The notes beneath the pieces are model-generated. The model did no database searches. It was not told the DNA's origin and saw only the letters and a program-made list of their open reading frames with translations. Of a DNA stretch of 64,000 nucleotides, positions 1 through 10,141 are shown one piece after another. The DNA comes from Eutrigla gurnardus (Eukaryota > Chordata > Actinopteri > Perciformes > Triglidae), in contig OY741267.1 of NCBI GenBank assembly GCA_963514095.1, positions 1,938,913-2,002,912 of the forward strand, in the 5' to 3' direction. The position numbers were made by a program, and so were the translations under genes. Within the stretch, counting starts at the first letter, position 1; each line of letters begins with the position of its first letter.

Positions 1-144
1 ATACAACTCAAAGGGCCACTGATGCACCATGGGTTGTGGTGTAGGCCGATGGGAAAAACATAACGTCCAAACAAATGTCAAGTTTCAACAAATGTGGTTT
101 ATTTAACCAGAAAGCGAGCAAACAAAGAACAAAGAAAATCCCTG

Positions 145-295
145 TGACGTGAGGAGGGTCACGGTGAGGAGGTTGAGGTAGGGTGAGGAGGGTGACGGTG
201 AGGAGGGTGATGTGAGGAGGGTGACGTGAGGAGGGTCACGGTGAGGAGGTTGAGGTAGGGTGTGGAGGGTGACGGTGAGGAGGGTGAGGACCATG
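145..295. repeat. Short GA-rich minisatellite
   Basis: Imperfect tandem units of the form GTGAGGAGGGT(C/G)ACG, with interspersed GTTGAGGTAGG variants, fill this stretch. The longer block GTGAGGAGGGTCACGGTGAG recurs about 80 bases apart. Open frames through it on the minus strand are repeat translations. The first 144 bases to its left show nothing I recognise. Confidence 0.75.
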
Positions 296-650
296 CCTCA
301 GCTCTATGTTCTATGTCGGCTGCCCAGCCAGTGGTCCTCAGTCGGCGGCCTGGTCGACACCTGACAAGAAGGAGGCTGAAATGCACTTAAAACGAGAAGA
401 AGAGAAGTTGAGGTTAAGACAGCTAGAAGCTGAAAACGAAGTGGAAGTGGCACCAGCCGGGTGAGAGCCTATAAAAATCTAGAAGGCAGTGTGCAGAATC
501 ATGGAGAAGAGTGTGAGCCTGCTTAGATCCTCTCTTTAGATAGGTCCAGCTATTCACTTAACCAACGGGCTGTGTCATTCCAACCTCAAACACCTCCTGA
601 AATAACAAGTCAAGACAGTCAATCTAGCCCAAGCAATTGCAAGCTCTTTA

Positions 651-1607
651 AAGGCCTGTCCACACGAAAACCTTTTTAGTGCGTAAACGCAGAAGTCTTG
701 TGCGTTTCGCCCTGCCGTCCATACGGATCCGGCGTTTTCGCGTCATGAAAACGCACTTTTTTTAAACCAGCTCTCAGGGTGGAAAAGAAAAAAACGACAC
801 CCCTCCGTTTCGTGTTCGTTTTCGTGTGGACAGCAAAAACGAATACGCCTGACTTTTTCCCCTGCGACGTCTCGTAACAACAACAACGGCGGCCTCCGTG
901 CTCGTAGCAGATATTCTGCTCGTCTGTACGTCGGCGTATCAGGGCCACTGTATGAAAACACCGGAGCCGAGAGAGGGGGGCGATATTCCGGGAAAAAAGT
1001 TGCAGATATGCTACTTTATTACGATGCTAACAAACAACCGCTAGCTACCTTCCCATGAATGTAGGCATTTATTTGTCTCATTAATCCATCCCAACGTGTG
1101 ACAACGCCTCGTCAAGGTCCTTAGGGTGACGGCTGTTGATGCCTATTGTTGGTTTTATTTATACGGGCACAATTGTCATTTTATGGGTGTTTATTGATCG
1201 GGTGGTCGGGCGGAGATTAGCCGTAACTCTCACGTGTTGCCATAGCAATGGCAAACATCCGGTCAAGCTCCGTCTCTTCTTCTGCATTTTTGTAGCAGAA
1301 ACAGCGCCGCATAAGGGCCTGGGATATGTACTACAGCGCGCTGAGTCGTTTTCAGTGGATTCGTCTGGACGACGCCAAGGCAAAACGGAGAAAAAAAGAA
1401 CTTTTTTCGTTTCGCCCTTCCGTCCACACGAAAATGAACACGAAACGGAGGGGGGGGGGGGGGGGGGGGTTTCTTTTCCACCCTGAGAGCTGGTTTCAAA
1501 AGTGCGTTTTCACGACGCGAAAACGCCGGATCCGTCTGGACGGCAGGGCGAAACGCACAAGACTTCTGCGTTTACGCACTGAAAACGTTTTCGTGTGGAC
1601 AGGCCCT
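651..1607. mobile_element. MITE with long terminal inverted repeats
   Basis: The left end (651-830, starting AAGGCCTGTCCACACG) is the inverted repeat of the right end (about 1425-1607, ending CGTGTGGACAGGCCCT). Arms are roughly 180-190 bp and about 90% alike by eye. A shared block reads GGATCCG, then CGTTTTCG, then AAACGCACTT. Flanks give TA or TTA-like target bases that I cannot fix exactly, so the superfamily stays open (PIF/Harbinger-like is possible). A poly-G run at 1451-1470 replaces the short CCCCTCC of the left arm. No coding potential. It inserted into the BEL/Pao gag region. Confidence 0.8.
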
Positions 1608-1608
1608 T

Positions 1609-1688
1609 AGTCTAGTGCAGGTGAGAGTTGGCGATGAAATACCAGTTTAGTCTAGTGCAGGTGAGAGTTGGCGATGAAATACCAGTAG
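1609..1688 (+). repeat. Two-copy 40-bp tandem duplication
   Basis: The segment starting TCTAGTGCAGGTGAGAGTTG occurs at 1611 and again at 1651, perfectly or nearly so, immediately right of the MITE insertion. It lies within the BEL/Pao gag remnant. Confidence 0.85.
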
Positions 1689-2033
1689 ACATAATATCTG
1701 AATCTGAAGATCTTTTAATGCTGCAGCATGAGCCATTTCCCAGTGCAACACAGGAATGACTGAAGAGTCACTCTTTCTGTTGGCACTTATAATGCAGTTG
1801 AATTTACATACAGGTCTGACATCCTGCAGCCTCCCGTTCCAGGTGTCCCCAGATTTGTTTGATCAAAGGGTCATTGTCTTATCCTGCATCAATGGGCTTG
1901 TCTGGCGACGCCCCTGGTGGCAAATGGTCCTGCAATACGCATTGAGGACAGACAGCCATTTGCCCACAGAGATACATGATTAAATAGGAATTTCCCTCAC
2001 AATAGCAGTTCTGATGATGCCTATTACAGCGCT

Positions 2034-2327
2034 TTGACATTGTTGCAGGAAAGATATGGAAATCCTTTCATCGTTCAAAAGGCCTTTTATGACAAGCTTA
2101 TGAAATGGCCCAAAATAAGTGGAAGTGACCCTCCAGCCCTCAGAGAATTTCCAGACTTCTTAAAAGGCTGTGCTGAGGCTATGCCCCATGTTAAAGGGCT
2201 AGCCATCTTAAATGACAGTGAGGAAAACCATAAATTACTGAAGAAATTGCCAGACTGGACCGTGCGCCGATGGAGTAGGATTGTTGTTGATGAGTTGGAT
2301 GCATCTGGTGAATACCCAAGCTTTTGA
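2034..2327 (+). pseudogene. BEL/Pao gag fragment (DUF1759-like)
   Basis: A 97-codon open segment contains LLQERYGNPFIVQKAFYDKL, then LMKWPKI and LKKLPDWTVRRWSRIV, the conserved gag block of BEL/Pao elements. It is preceded by several stops and followed by a stop at 2325, after which a gag-like segment continues in another frame (NFTDFMQKEAWIA). It has no intact start context and is a decayed retrotransposon piece, not a host gene. Confidence 0.75.
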
Positions 2328-2379
2328 AATTTTACAGATTTCATGCAAAAGGAAGCCTGGATAGCATGCAATCCCATCG

Positions 2380-2987
2380 CCTCTCCATTTCTGATGAACT
2401 CCATGCCATGGATGTTTGGGAACGCCAAATCCGGACTGTGAGAAATGTGTTGAGGGCCACTCTTTCTCTCTGTCCTGGTAGACTAGATGATGCTTCACTC
2501 CGAACGTTGTTCTATGAAGCTATGGCCATTGTTAACAGCCGCCCACTGAACACGGATGGAATCAATGATCCCACATCACTAGAGCCCTTGACGCCCAACC
2601 ATCTTATTCTTATGAAGACCAAAGTTGCTCTCCTACCTCCTGGTAAATTTGTAAGGGAAAACATGTATGCGTCAAAACGGTGGCGACGAGTGCAATATTT
2701 GAACAGTTTTGGAGTCGTTGGAGGAAGGAATACCTTTTGAGTATTTCTACACGGCAGAAGTGGCATGTGCCTGAGCGCAACCTCAAAGTTAATGATGTTG
2801 TCATCATCAAGGATGACTTTCTACCCAGAAACCAGTGGCAGTTGGGACGGGTGGTTGAACCCATTCAAGGAAATGACGACCTAGTTCGTAAGGTCAAGGT
2901 GCAAGTGGGGGATCGAAAATCACCAGGGAGACTTTCAATTATTGAAAGACCCATTCAGAGGCTGGTGCTCCTTTTAGAAAATGAGTG
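2380..2987 (+). pseudogene. BEL/Pao integrase C-terminal and DUF5641 fragment
   Basis: Two overlapping frames encode the end of a BEL/Pao polyprotein. The first (to about 2700) has FYEAMAIVNSRPLN and LTPNHLILMKT. After a one-base frameshift near 2690 the second has FEQFWSRWRKEYLL, QKWHVPERNLKVNDVV and LGRVVE, ending at 2987 with LLLENE. These match the integrase C-terminal and DUF5641 region typical of this superfamily. The frameshift and the missing catalytic core make it inactive. Confidence 0.8.
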
Positions 2988-3135
2988 ACTTGGTGTTTGC
3001 TATTATTATGCAAACATGTTAACATTTGTGTTTTAATACAACAATGTCAGAATTCATAAACCTGAGCTTTTACATTTTGTTACTTACTATTTAAAAATCA
3101 TGTATGATTCTTCTGGTAATAAATTCATCATAACA

Positions 3136-3445
3136 TGATTGGTGGGAGTGTAAAGAACAGTAGATTGTTTTGGGCTGTCACCTCGGCCTCTTTTTGTGTG
3201 CTGTCTGTTTGAGCCAGTGGATGGCTTTGTACTGCCATCCAGTGGCCAGTCTTGGCGAGGGTGGCAGGTTATAAAAGGGAGGAGACTATGAGCCCTGTAA
3301 GCTCACCTGTGCGTCTCCTCACCTGTGCGTCTCCTCACCTGTGCATCTCCTCACCTGTGCATCTCCTCACCTCCTCTCCTCTATTGATAGCTGTCTGATA
3401 AGCTAACTTAATAAATAAGGTGTAAATAGCAAACTGTAATAATAA
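3136..3445 (+). repeat. Candidate 3' LTR of the BEL/Pao element
   Basis: Directly downstream of the polyprotein end lies a promoter-like stretch with a TATA motif (TTATAAAAGGG at about 3271), then four tandem copies of a TCTCCTCACCTGTGC unit (about 3303-3372) and an AATAAA at 3410. This order of TATA, R-like region and polyadenylation signal suits an LTR. No 5' LTR partner is visible in the window, so boundaries are approximate. Confidence 0.5.
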
Positions 3446-3474
3446 TAATAATAATATGAGTAATAGACTTCCTG

Positions 3475-4135
3475 GTTGAAAACAATAGAAGTCAAAGTGG
3501 GTAAAGAATATTCCAACAGATATTCAGTAGAGAATGGAACTCCACAGGGCAGTGTGTGCAGTCCAATGATAGAATGGTATAATAATAATGATAAATTATA
3601 TTTTTGAAAAGGTTGGCCAAAGTATAGGAAAAACCCCTTCACGTCGACGGTAGAGCACTTTGGGTCAGCGGTCAATCTTTAGAATATCTAAGAGAATGCA
3701 AACTGCAATAGATAAAGTGGAAGAATGGACAAATAAATGGGGATTTAAACTGTCAATTGAAAAGTCATAAGCTTCACTAAATGCCATAAATCTGTACCCA
3801 TGACATTGTATGGACAGGTTCTCCAACAGGTGTAAACATTTAGACAACGGGATAAACAAGTGCAAAAAGAGAAACAATATTGTCCGATCAGGTCTATCAG
3901 GTCAAGACTGGGGAGCAAGCAGGACATCCTAATATAGCCAAATATATATCAGGTTCTTATGAGAGCAGTCCTTGATTATGGCTGCCTATATGTCTGCAGC
4001 AGAAACAAACCTTTAAAGGCTTGATGTTGAACCGGCTCAGGCTCTACACATCTGTAGCAGAGCCTTTGCAACATCTCCGGTGTCGGCACTACAAGTGGAA
4101 ATGGGGGAAAATGCCTGTGAGAATTCGGAGGGTCA
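3475..4135 (+). mobile_element. RNase-H LINE fragment (reverse transcriptase part)
   Basis: Interrupted frames encode VENGTPQGSVCSP (reverse transcriptase motif, about 3525-3565), then degenerate palm and thumb sequence. At 3955-4130 comes RAVLDYGCLYVCS, then LQVEMGE-like sequence, the connection region of RT. Many stops and a small deletion after the TPQGSVCSP motif make it dead. The RNase H domain of the same kind of element appears at 7908-8515 and its 3' tail at 9400-9655, so this was probably one LINE later split by insertions. Confidence 0.65.
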
Positions 4136-4955
4136 AGCTAAGAGACTCGTTGGAGATGAGCCAGGCCTGCACAGAATAGATCGCCGCTAGGTAGTTTTGT
4201 GTCTGACTTGATCCCGACTTGCTCTGACGTCATGAACAAGTGGGCAACGATAGTCTCATGAGATCAAGGTGGCCGCAGTTTTTAGAGCCAGGTGCTGCAG
4301 TTGCTCTCAACCGACTGCAATCCCCGGGGCATGATGGGAAATGCCTGGCAGTTGCCTCATCTAAGAGCTGATGGGCTCTTAGTTTTGACAACAGCCAACA
4401 CGTTTAGTAGAAAATGCTAATTTCCTGTGCGAGTCTAATATTTAACGTTAGATCGTGGGCTGTTAGTCTCATGTTGTGCAATTAAAGTTAAATCTGTTAT
4501 GAAACATCTCATGTGGTTGATAATATTAATAATCATAATAACGACAATACAAGAGGTTATTTATATAGACCTTATTAAAAGGAGCAATTACCCTTCCGTG
4601 TGCTCATTAAAAAAAAAACAGATACACATTTAATACAGTATAACTGTCAAACTTAACTTGTGTGTACTAGATTCTATGATACTACCTCAACAGTGACTGA
4701 CTCTGGCAGGAAGTCTGAATCCAAATGCACGACCCGGAAAGTTTTCAAAGTAAAAGATCTTTTATTACAATAACAAAATCAATGACCGAGGAAGTCCTGG
4801 AAAAACACAGGCAAATGACTAGACTAGGAATAACAAAAATACTCTGGCTAATAACCAATACGAGAAGGGATCTATGAATAAGCATTAACTATTTACAAAA
4901 TAAAGAACAGAAAAACTCTGGCACTAGCGATTTACAAAATAACAAAAGGAATCTA
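4136..4955. other. Intergenic, no gene seen
   Basis: AT-rich sequence with scattered (ATT)n runs and no supported coding exon. The part from about 4720 resembles the antisense end of another dispersed repeat (TTTTATTACAATAAC), into which the hAT element at 4964 has inserted. The same repeat seems to resume at 5643. Confidence 0.4.
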
Positions 4956-4963
4956 AATATAAG

Positions 4964-5634
4964 TAGTGATGGGCAAATGATACTGAGGCTTTGGAGCTTG
5001 TGTCGCTCTTCCTGAAGTGGAGTGGTTCGAACCTCTGTGTCGGAGCTTGTATCAAACACCGGCGTCACGTGACCGAAGCACTAAAGCCCTTCATTGCTTT
5101 GAAATGTTTCGAAGCGTTTCATTGGCTCATAGTGTTAGTGTTCATGCGTCATGAGCCAGAAGAGGAGCAGACTGAAGCCTGCCACAGTGGAAAAAATTCT
5201 ATTTCTGAATAAAAACATGTGAAGACCAAAAACCTGTCTGTTCTGTGCATAAACATTCCTCCTCGACCATACAACTTCTCCTATGACAAACTATTATCTG
5301 GACTCTGGTGTAAAACACTTCTTTCTGAGTTCACATACCATGATCAAATAAATAAACCCTTAACCAACATTTAACCCTTCATATCATTTAGATTTATCCG
5401 TTGGCTTAATCTGGGATGTTTTACAGTATGGGCGAGTATGAATGAACAAAACACGTTAATGACCACACAGTGTTTTCTAAACTTTTATTGTTGACTTGGG
5501 ATTGAAACGGTGTCAGAGCTTCAGTCGCGCTCTTGACAGGTTGCTATGGCTTCAGTTGTCCACCAGATGTCACCATCACTGAAGCTTTAAATCTTTTTCA
5601 ACACAATTGCTAAGGCTTCACTTGCCCACCACTA
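4964..5634. mobile_element. Non-autonomous hAT element with 8-bp TSD
   Basis: Begins TAGTGATGGGCAAATGA and ends with the inverted form TTGCCCACCACTA. It is flanked on both sides by the identical 8-bp target duplication AATATAAG (4956-4963 and 5635-5642), the hallmark of hAT transposition. At 671 bp it has no intact transposase. Confidence 0.9.
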
Positions 5635-5642
5635 AATATAAG

Positions 5643-6084
5643 TAAAACTCTATCTACAAAACAGTGAACAGAAAATCTCAACATATCAACAGAAATCAAA
5701 CTATTATTAGAAGCGAACCTTCAGCTCTTGAACAAGACAAGGGGTTTCACGGACACGAGTGATCACAACAACATTCATGACCGACTGACACAGGACAAAG
5801 GGAGACGCTGACAATATATACACATGAGGTAAGGAGAAACAGGTGGAAACAATCAGGGCGGGGCTGGACAATCACAGACGGGAACATGAGGGCAGGAAGC
5901 AAAAACACCTGAAACGAGAGGGAGACAATGTTACACAAAATAAAACAAGAAATGACAAGACAACATGAAAGATGAGACAAAAAAGTAACTTGATGGGAGT
6001 GGAAACATTACAAACAGCAGATACACTACTATACCATACAGTGTTTTATATACATACATTATATGTATACATTACTAATATTAA
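5643..6084. other. Dispersed repeat flank, no gene seen
   Basis: Sequence continuing the repeat interrupted by the hAT element at 4964. It resembles 41275-41640 in composition (GAACATGAGGGCAGG, ACAGGTGGAAAC, AAATAAAACAAGAA motifs). Probably an antisense LTR or DNA-transposon end; unclassified. Confidence 0.35.
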
Positions 6085-6440
6085 AGGGATAGTTTGGAAT
6101 TTTGCACATAAGACCTATTTTCCAAGTCAGCCGGTGTGTTTGAGACGTCTGGAGACGTTTTCAAGAAATTTCATTCAGTTCTTCTAGTTGCCGAGTTTGC
6201 TTGTGCTATGGCTAGCGCAAGTCAATGGTTCTAGTTAGCATGGCATTAAAAATACTCATACCGACTCCACAGTGCACCCGAGGCAAATCAATTGTAACGG
6301 CAGACTATCGATGTACATATCTGGCGGACTGATATCACCTAGCACTTATAAGTTACCGGTTCTATAATAGTTTGTTTACCTGCTGTCATTGCTACAGACG
6401 CAGAGTAGCCTGCAGTGCTAGTTTCTTCAATCTCACAGAA

Positions 6441-6645
6441 ATGGACACTTTTGGAGAATATACTGAAACTTTTGAAGACTCTGATGAGGAGTTTTTTTCC
6501 ACCCAAACCCAACCGTACCTGTACGAGCCTGAATATACAGAGGAAGAATTGCACGAGAGGGATGCTGAAAGGGCAGAACGTGAACGAGCATCTGTGGAGA
6601 CCGAGATAGCTGGAGCTGAGAACCGGGACCGAACAAACGGAGACT
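6441..6645 (+). pseudogene. Acidic ORF remnant of a transposon, P2RX7-ballast-like N-terminus
   Basis: From ATG at 6441 the frame reads MDTFGEYTETFEDSDEEFFS, then YLYEPEYTEEELHERDAERA, and ends in NGDWWC before running into the tandem array. In fish transposon proteins I recall, such an acidic leader with a Y-x-F/Y-E-P motif precedes a Cys-rich domain related to the P2X7 receptor ballast, beginning with a W-C-x-C-G pattern. Here the frame is cut right after the first WWC. No similar host gene is implied. Confidence 0.5.
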
Positions 6646-7520
6646 GGTGGTGCCAGGAGGGATTCCCCCGCAACACGTCCGAGGGTTTACGGGTCTACGG
6701 ACGGAGCAGAGGTTCGGGTTTGCGGTGTGCGTAATTGTGGGTTTGCTTGGCCGTGGGCTGCCCGGGGGTTTGGGTGAGGTCCAAGGGCTTTTCACCCAGG
6801 TCTGAGGGCATGAGGCCCGACAATTCGACCCGGTTCGATTGCCTATTTATGGGCAGTATTTCGGGCAGCTTAGAGTTTTGAGTCTGACGGAGAGTCCGCA
6901 TGTGTGGATTCGCGGAGCTGCCCGCTGCCCGGTGTTGGTCCGAGCTCCAAGGGCTTTCCACCCAGGTCTGAGGGCACGAGGCCCGACTGTTCGGCGTGGG
7001 GCAGGTCTCTATTTACCAGAGGGATTCCCCGCAACGCGTCCGAGGGTTTGCGGTTCTCCGGACGGAGCAGAGGTTCGGGTTCGCGTGGCCGTGGGCTGCC
7101 CGGTCTTTGGGTGAGGTCCAAGGGCTTTTCACCCAGGTCTGAGGGCATGAGGCCCGACAATTCGACCCGGTTCGATTGCCTATTTATGGGCAGTATTTCG
7201 GGCAGCTTAGAGTTTTGAGTCTGACGGAGAGTCCGCATGTGTGGATTCGCGGAGCCACCCGCTGCCCGGTGTTGGTCCGAGCTCCAAGGGCTTTCCACCC
7301 AGGTCTGAGGGCACGAGGCCCGACTGTTCGGCGTGGGGCAGGTCTCTATTTACCAGAGGGATTCCCCGCAACGCGTCTGAGGGTTTACGGGTCTACGGAT
7401 GGAGCAGAGATTCAGGTTTGCGCTGTGTAATTGTGGGTTCGCGTGGCCGTGGGCTGGCCGGTGTTTGAGTAAGCTCCAAGGGCTTTTCAGACAGCCTTGG
7501 GGTTTTAAGTGCCGACAAAT
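6645..7520. repeat. GC-rich tandem array, period about 337 bp
   Basis: GAGGGATTCCCCGCAACGCG recurs at about 6657 (slightly diverged), 7019 and 7356, giving two and a half long units. Each unit contains two related halves built on CTCCAAGGGCTTT(T/C)CACCCAGG and GAGGCCCGAC, so the basic repeat is probably about 170 bp. Codon-like frames on both strands are artefacts of the repeat. Confidence 0.8.
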
Positions 7521-7907
7521 CGGCGATGTTCAGGTGTGAATTTACCGGCTGAATTCCGAGCAGCGCGTCTTAGAGTTTTGAGTCCGACGGAGCAAAGTAA
7601 AATTCCCCTGCTGTTGAGAAACTAGTCCCTCAAAAAATGGATGATTCATGCGATGCGAGGTTAGTTTTGTTTCAAATATTATTCTATCAACACAGATATG
7701 TACATCGACTGTCTAGTGTTTTAATTGATTTGCCTCGGGTGCACTGTGGAGTCGTTATGAGTGTTTTTAATGCCATGCTAGCTAGAACGATTGACTTGCG
7801 CTAGCCATAGCATAAGCGAACTCGGCAACTAGAAGAACTGAATGACATTTCTTGAAAACGTCTCCAGACGTCTCGAACACACCGGCTGACTTGGAAAATA
7901 GGTCTTG

Positions 7908-8515
7908 GCTGGAAAGAAATAACCAAACAAAAGTGCTAGTTGCTTCAGATAGGTTGACAGCTCTGTCCAGCATCACAACTGGAAAGTCATCATGCAGGCA
8001 GGACATAATATACAAAATTCTTCGGTTGCTACTCAGGCTGCATTACAGGGGAGTGGATATCTCCTTCCTTTGGGCCATGGGCGTTGGAAGGAAATGAGGA
8101 GGCAGACATAGTGGCCAAGCAATCACTCAACGACAGATAATATACAAATACCACTTAGTAAAGCAGAGGTTAACATTATTAATTTAAATCATATGCACAA
8201 AACATATTGGGACCTAAATGGCACAGGAAGACATCTGTACAATATTCCAAAACATGTAGGCGGTTGTGGAAAATGGAGCGAGAACCTAAGGGGAGATGAG
8301 GTCATTACCCATCTGAGAATAGCACATACAGGAATAAATCAAACACTACATATGATAAGCAAGCACTGGACACACACCTGAACCAGAAACTCTCAATATA
8401 CTAATGGAATGCAGCAGGTATGACAAAGAAAGGAGGGAATTCATATCATAACTTAATGGTGGAACACACAAAATAACTATGGACACTCTGCTGGAAAGAC
8501 CTTCTAATTAATTCC
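7908..8515 (+). mobile_element. RNase-H LINE fragment (RNase H domain and C-terminus)
   Basis: Frames encode VLVASDRLTALSSITTGKSS, then LEGNEEADIVAKQSL, the catalytic-Asp and H-x-x-x-x-x-x-N-x-x-A-D neighbourhoods of a LINE RNase H domain. A C-terminal segment ETLNILMECSRYDKERREF follows. Frameshifts are present. The 3' part resumes at 9400 after a TTAA-target element. An I/Nimb-type RNase-H LINE is likely. Confidence 0.65.
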
Positions 8516-8519
8516 TTAA

Positions 8520-9395
8520 AGGAAAACACCACCGCATTTCCATACTGAACTATGTTCTGCTCTGATCTTAGACGAGGTGATACATACCTCCCTCTCCTCT
8601 GTGCATGCACTCAATGGCTCTTGCGCGCACTCGGCGCAGTGCTAATTTGCTAGCATGTAGCTTGTCCCAGTATATTCCTTAGGATCCAAAGGGGGGTGAA
8701 GTTAGAAGCGACCAAGCACTTCCACGTTGTCCCTATTTAAATACGGTTACGTGATTAGTTACACGACCCAAGTTTGGTTACACAAAATGAAACATGCCAA
8801 TTTTTCTAAGTGGATAACAAGGATAACTAGATAGTATGGCGGAATAACAACTGGAAGCACTCCGACGTCGGCGCAGTAATATCATCACTCAAAACATGAC
8901 GGGACTATATACCTTCTGCTTGTTTTCACAACCCTGTACGATGCACGTTATAACCATGATGTTTGATTGTTCACAAACTATCTTACTACAACCTGATGCT
9001 TCCTCAACTGTGCACAAACTACTACAGGTAGTGCAGGCGACGGCGTGCAGGTCACGTAGGTTCTATTGACGGAAGTAAGAGGGGAAGCGGAGTGATGATA
9101 TTACTGCGCCGACGTCGAAGTGCTTCCAGTTGTTATTCCGCCATACTATATAGTTATCCTTGTTATCCGCTTAGAAAAATTGGCATGTTTCATTTTGTGT
9201 AACCAAACTTGGGTCGTGTAACTACTCACGGCCTAAGGAATATACTGGGACAAGCTACATGCTAGCAAATTAGCGCTGCGCGGAGTGCGCGCAAGAGCCA
9301 TTGAGTGCACGCACAGAGGAGAGGGAGGTATGTATCACCTCGTCTAAGATCAGAGCAGAACATAGTTCAGTATGGAAATGCGGTGGTGTTTTCCT
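8520..9395. mobile_element. TTAA-target MITE with about 330-bp inverted repeats
   Basis: Starts AGGAAAACACCACCGCATTT and ends with its inverted copy. TTAA lies on both sides (8516-8519, 9396-9399). The inverted arms run inward through GCCATACTATNTAG and GCGCAGTAATATCATCACTC, leaving a spacer of about 200 bp (8900-9090). A TTAA target points to piggyBac or Kolobok mobilisation. No coding capacity seen. Confidence 0.85.
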
Positions 9396-9399
9396 TTAA

Positions 9400-9655
9400 G
9401 AGAGACAGGAATAATGCAGATAATTTAGTTGAATTCACGTTATTTAGTTCAGTTCAATGTTAGTGTTCATATTATAATGAAGTTTAAATTGTTTTGTCAT
9501 TATTAGTGCTTTTCTTTGTTTCTTTGTATGTTATTTATTTATTTGAATTTATTTATTTTCTTGTCAATCTACTGCAATCACACTCCAATCCGGTAGGTGG
9601 CGGTAATGCGTCTGTAAGCTGGTTTGCCAACTGCCATTAAAAAACGAAGAAGAAG
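9400..9655 (+). mobile_element. LINE 3' end with GAA tail
   Basis: An AT-rich 3' UTR leads to the conserved tail ATCCGGTAGGTGGCGGTAAT and GCTGGTTTGCCAACTGCCAT, then AAAAAACGAAGAAGAAG. This terminal motif is typical of RNase-H LINEs in fish. It is probably the 3' end of the LINE whose earlier parts lie at 3475 and 7908. Confidence 0.7.
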
Positions 9656-10055
9656 AGCCAAAACAACTACAAGGAGCACCAAAGAAGAAAAGATTTAAAC
9701 CAGATTGAGGGTAGGACATACAAGACTTAATAAAACATTACATTTAATCAAGAAACATCCAAAAGGTTTATGTGAGAGTTGTATAGGAGTAGAAGAGACA
9801 GTTAAACATGTCATTATGCATTGTCAAAAATATTCACAAGAACGGGAAACATTAAAAAGGGTAAGGGAATAGAAGATTTTAGTTTGGAAAATGTATTTGA
9901 AGCTGTGGTAGGAAAACTATTTAAATATTTGAGACAAACAGGATTGAAGGGAAGAATTTAGTAGATTAATGGTTGGATAACTCTGGTCAGTAGGTGGCGG
10001 TAATACACCTTAACGCTGGTTGCCAACCGACAAAAGAAGAAGAAGAAGAAGAAGC
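9656..10055 (+). mobile_element. Second RNase-H LINE copy, 5'-truncated, with (GAA)n tail
   Basis: Encodes a decayed LINE C-terminus including EETVKHVIMHCQKYSQERET and SLENVFEAVVGKLFKYLRQT. It then has the same 3' tail as the preceding copy (AGTAGGTGGCGGTAATACAC, GCTGGTTGCCAACC) and a (GAA)7-like run at 10035-10053. It ends about 85 bp upstream of the mrpl37 start codon. Confidence 0.75.
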
Positions 10056-10141
10056 TCCAACATGGCTGCGCTATACAATGCCATTTACTAACTTCGGTCG
10101 GAATAATTTTTTACGTAAAAACTTGACAAAACGTAGCTAAT
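10056..10141 (+). promoter_or_regulatory. mrpl37: mrpl37 core promoter/5' UTR with YY1-like motif and short uORF
   Basis: Between the LINE tail and the start codon lies CTCCAACATGGCTGCGC, a good match to the YY1 element (AAnATGGCnGC) often found at transcription starts of housekeeping mitochondrial genes. The ATG in this motif opens a 9-codon upstream ORF (10062-10091, MAALYNAIY then TAA) that ends before the main ATG. No TATA box is evident. The promoter role is inferred from position and motif. Confidence 0.5.

Larger units (their letters stand above)
366..3445 (+). mobile_element. BEL/Pao LTR retrotransposon, internally deleted, split by a MITE
   Basis: Remnant of a BEL/Pao retrotransposon. 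Bases 370-470 encode a charged coiled-coil-like gag segment (KEAEMHLKREEEKLRLRQLE). Bases 2034-2327 encode a gag DUF1759-like block. Bases 2380-2987 encode the integrase C-terminal part and the following DUF5641-like domain. Protease, reverse transcriptase, RNase H and most of the integrase are missing, so a large deletion joins gag to integrase near 2340-2400. A 957-bp MITE interrupts the gag region at 651-1607. A candidate 3' LTR follows at about 3136-3445. Stops and frameshifts show it is dead. Family assignment rests on recalled BEL motifs. Confidence 0.75.
6085..7907. mobile_element. TTAA-target DNA transposon derivative carrying an ORF remnant
   Basis: The left end follows a TTAA (6081-6084) and starts AGGGATAGTTTGG. 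Bases 6112-6300 recur inverted at 7720-7907 (for example GACTTGGAAAATAGGTCTT against AAGACCTATTTTCCAAGTC). The right inverted repeat lacks the outermost 26 or so bases, so this copy is end-truncated. Inside are an acidic ORF start (about 6440-6645) and a GC-rich tandem array (6645-7520). A TTAA target suggests a piggyBac or Kolobok/IS4EU-type element. It splits the RNase-H LINE. Confidence 0.75.
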
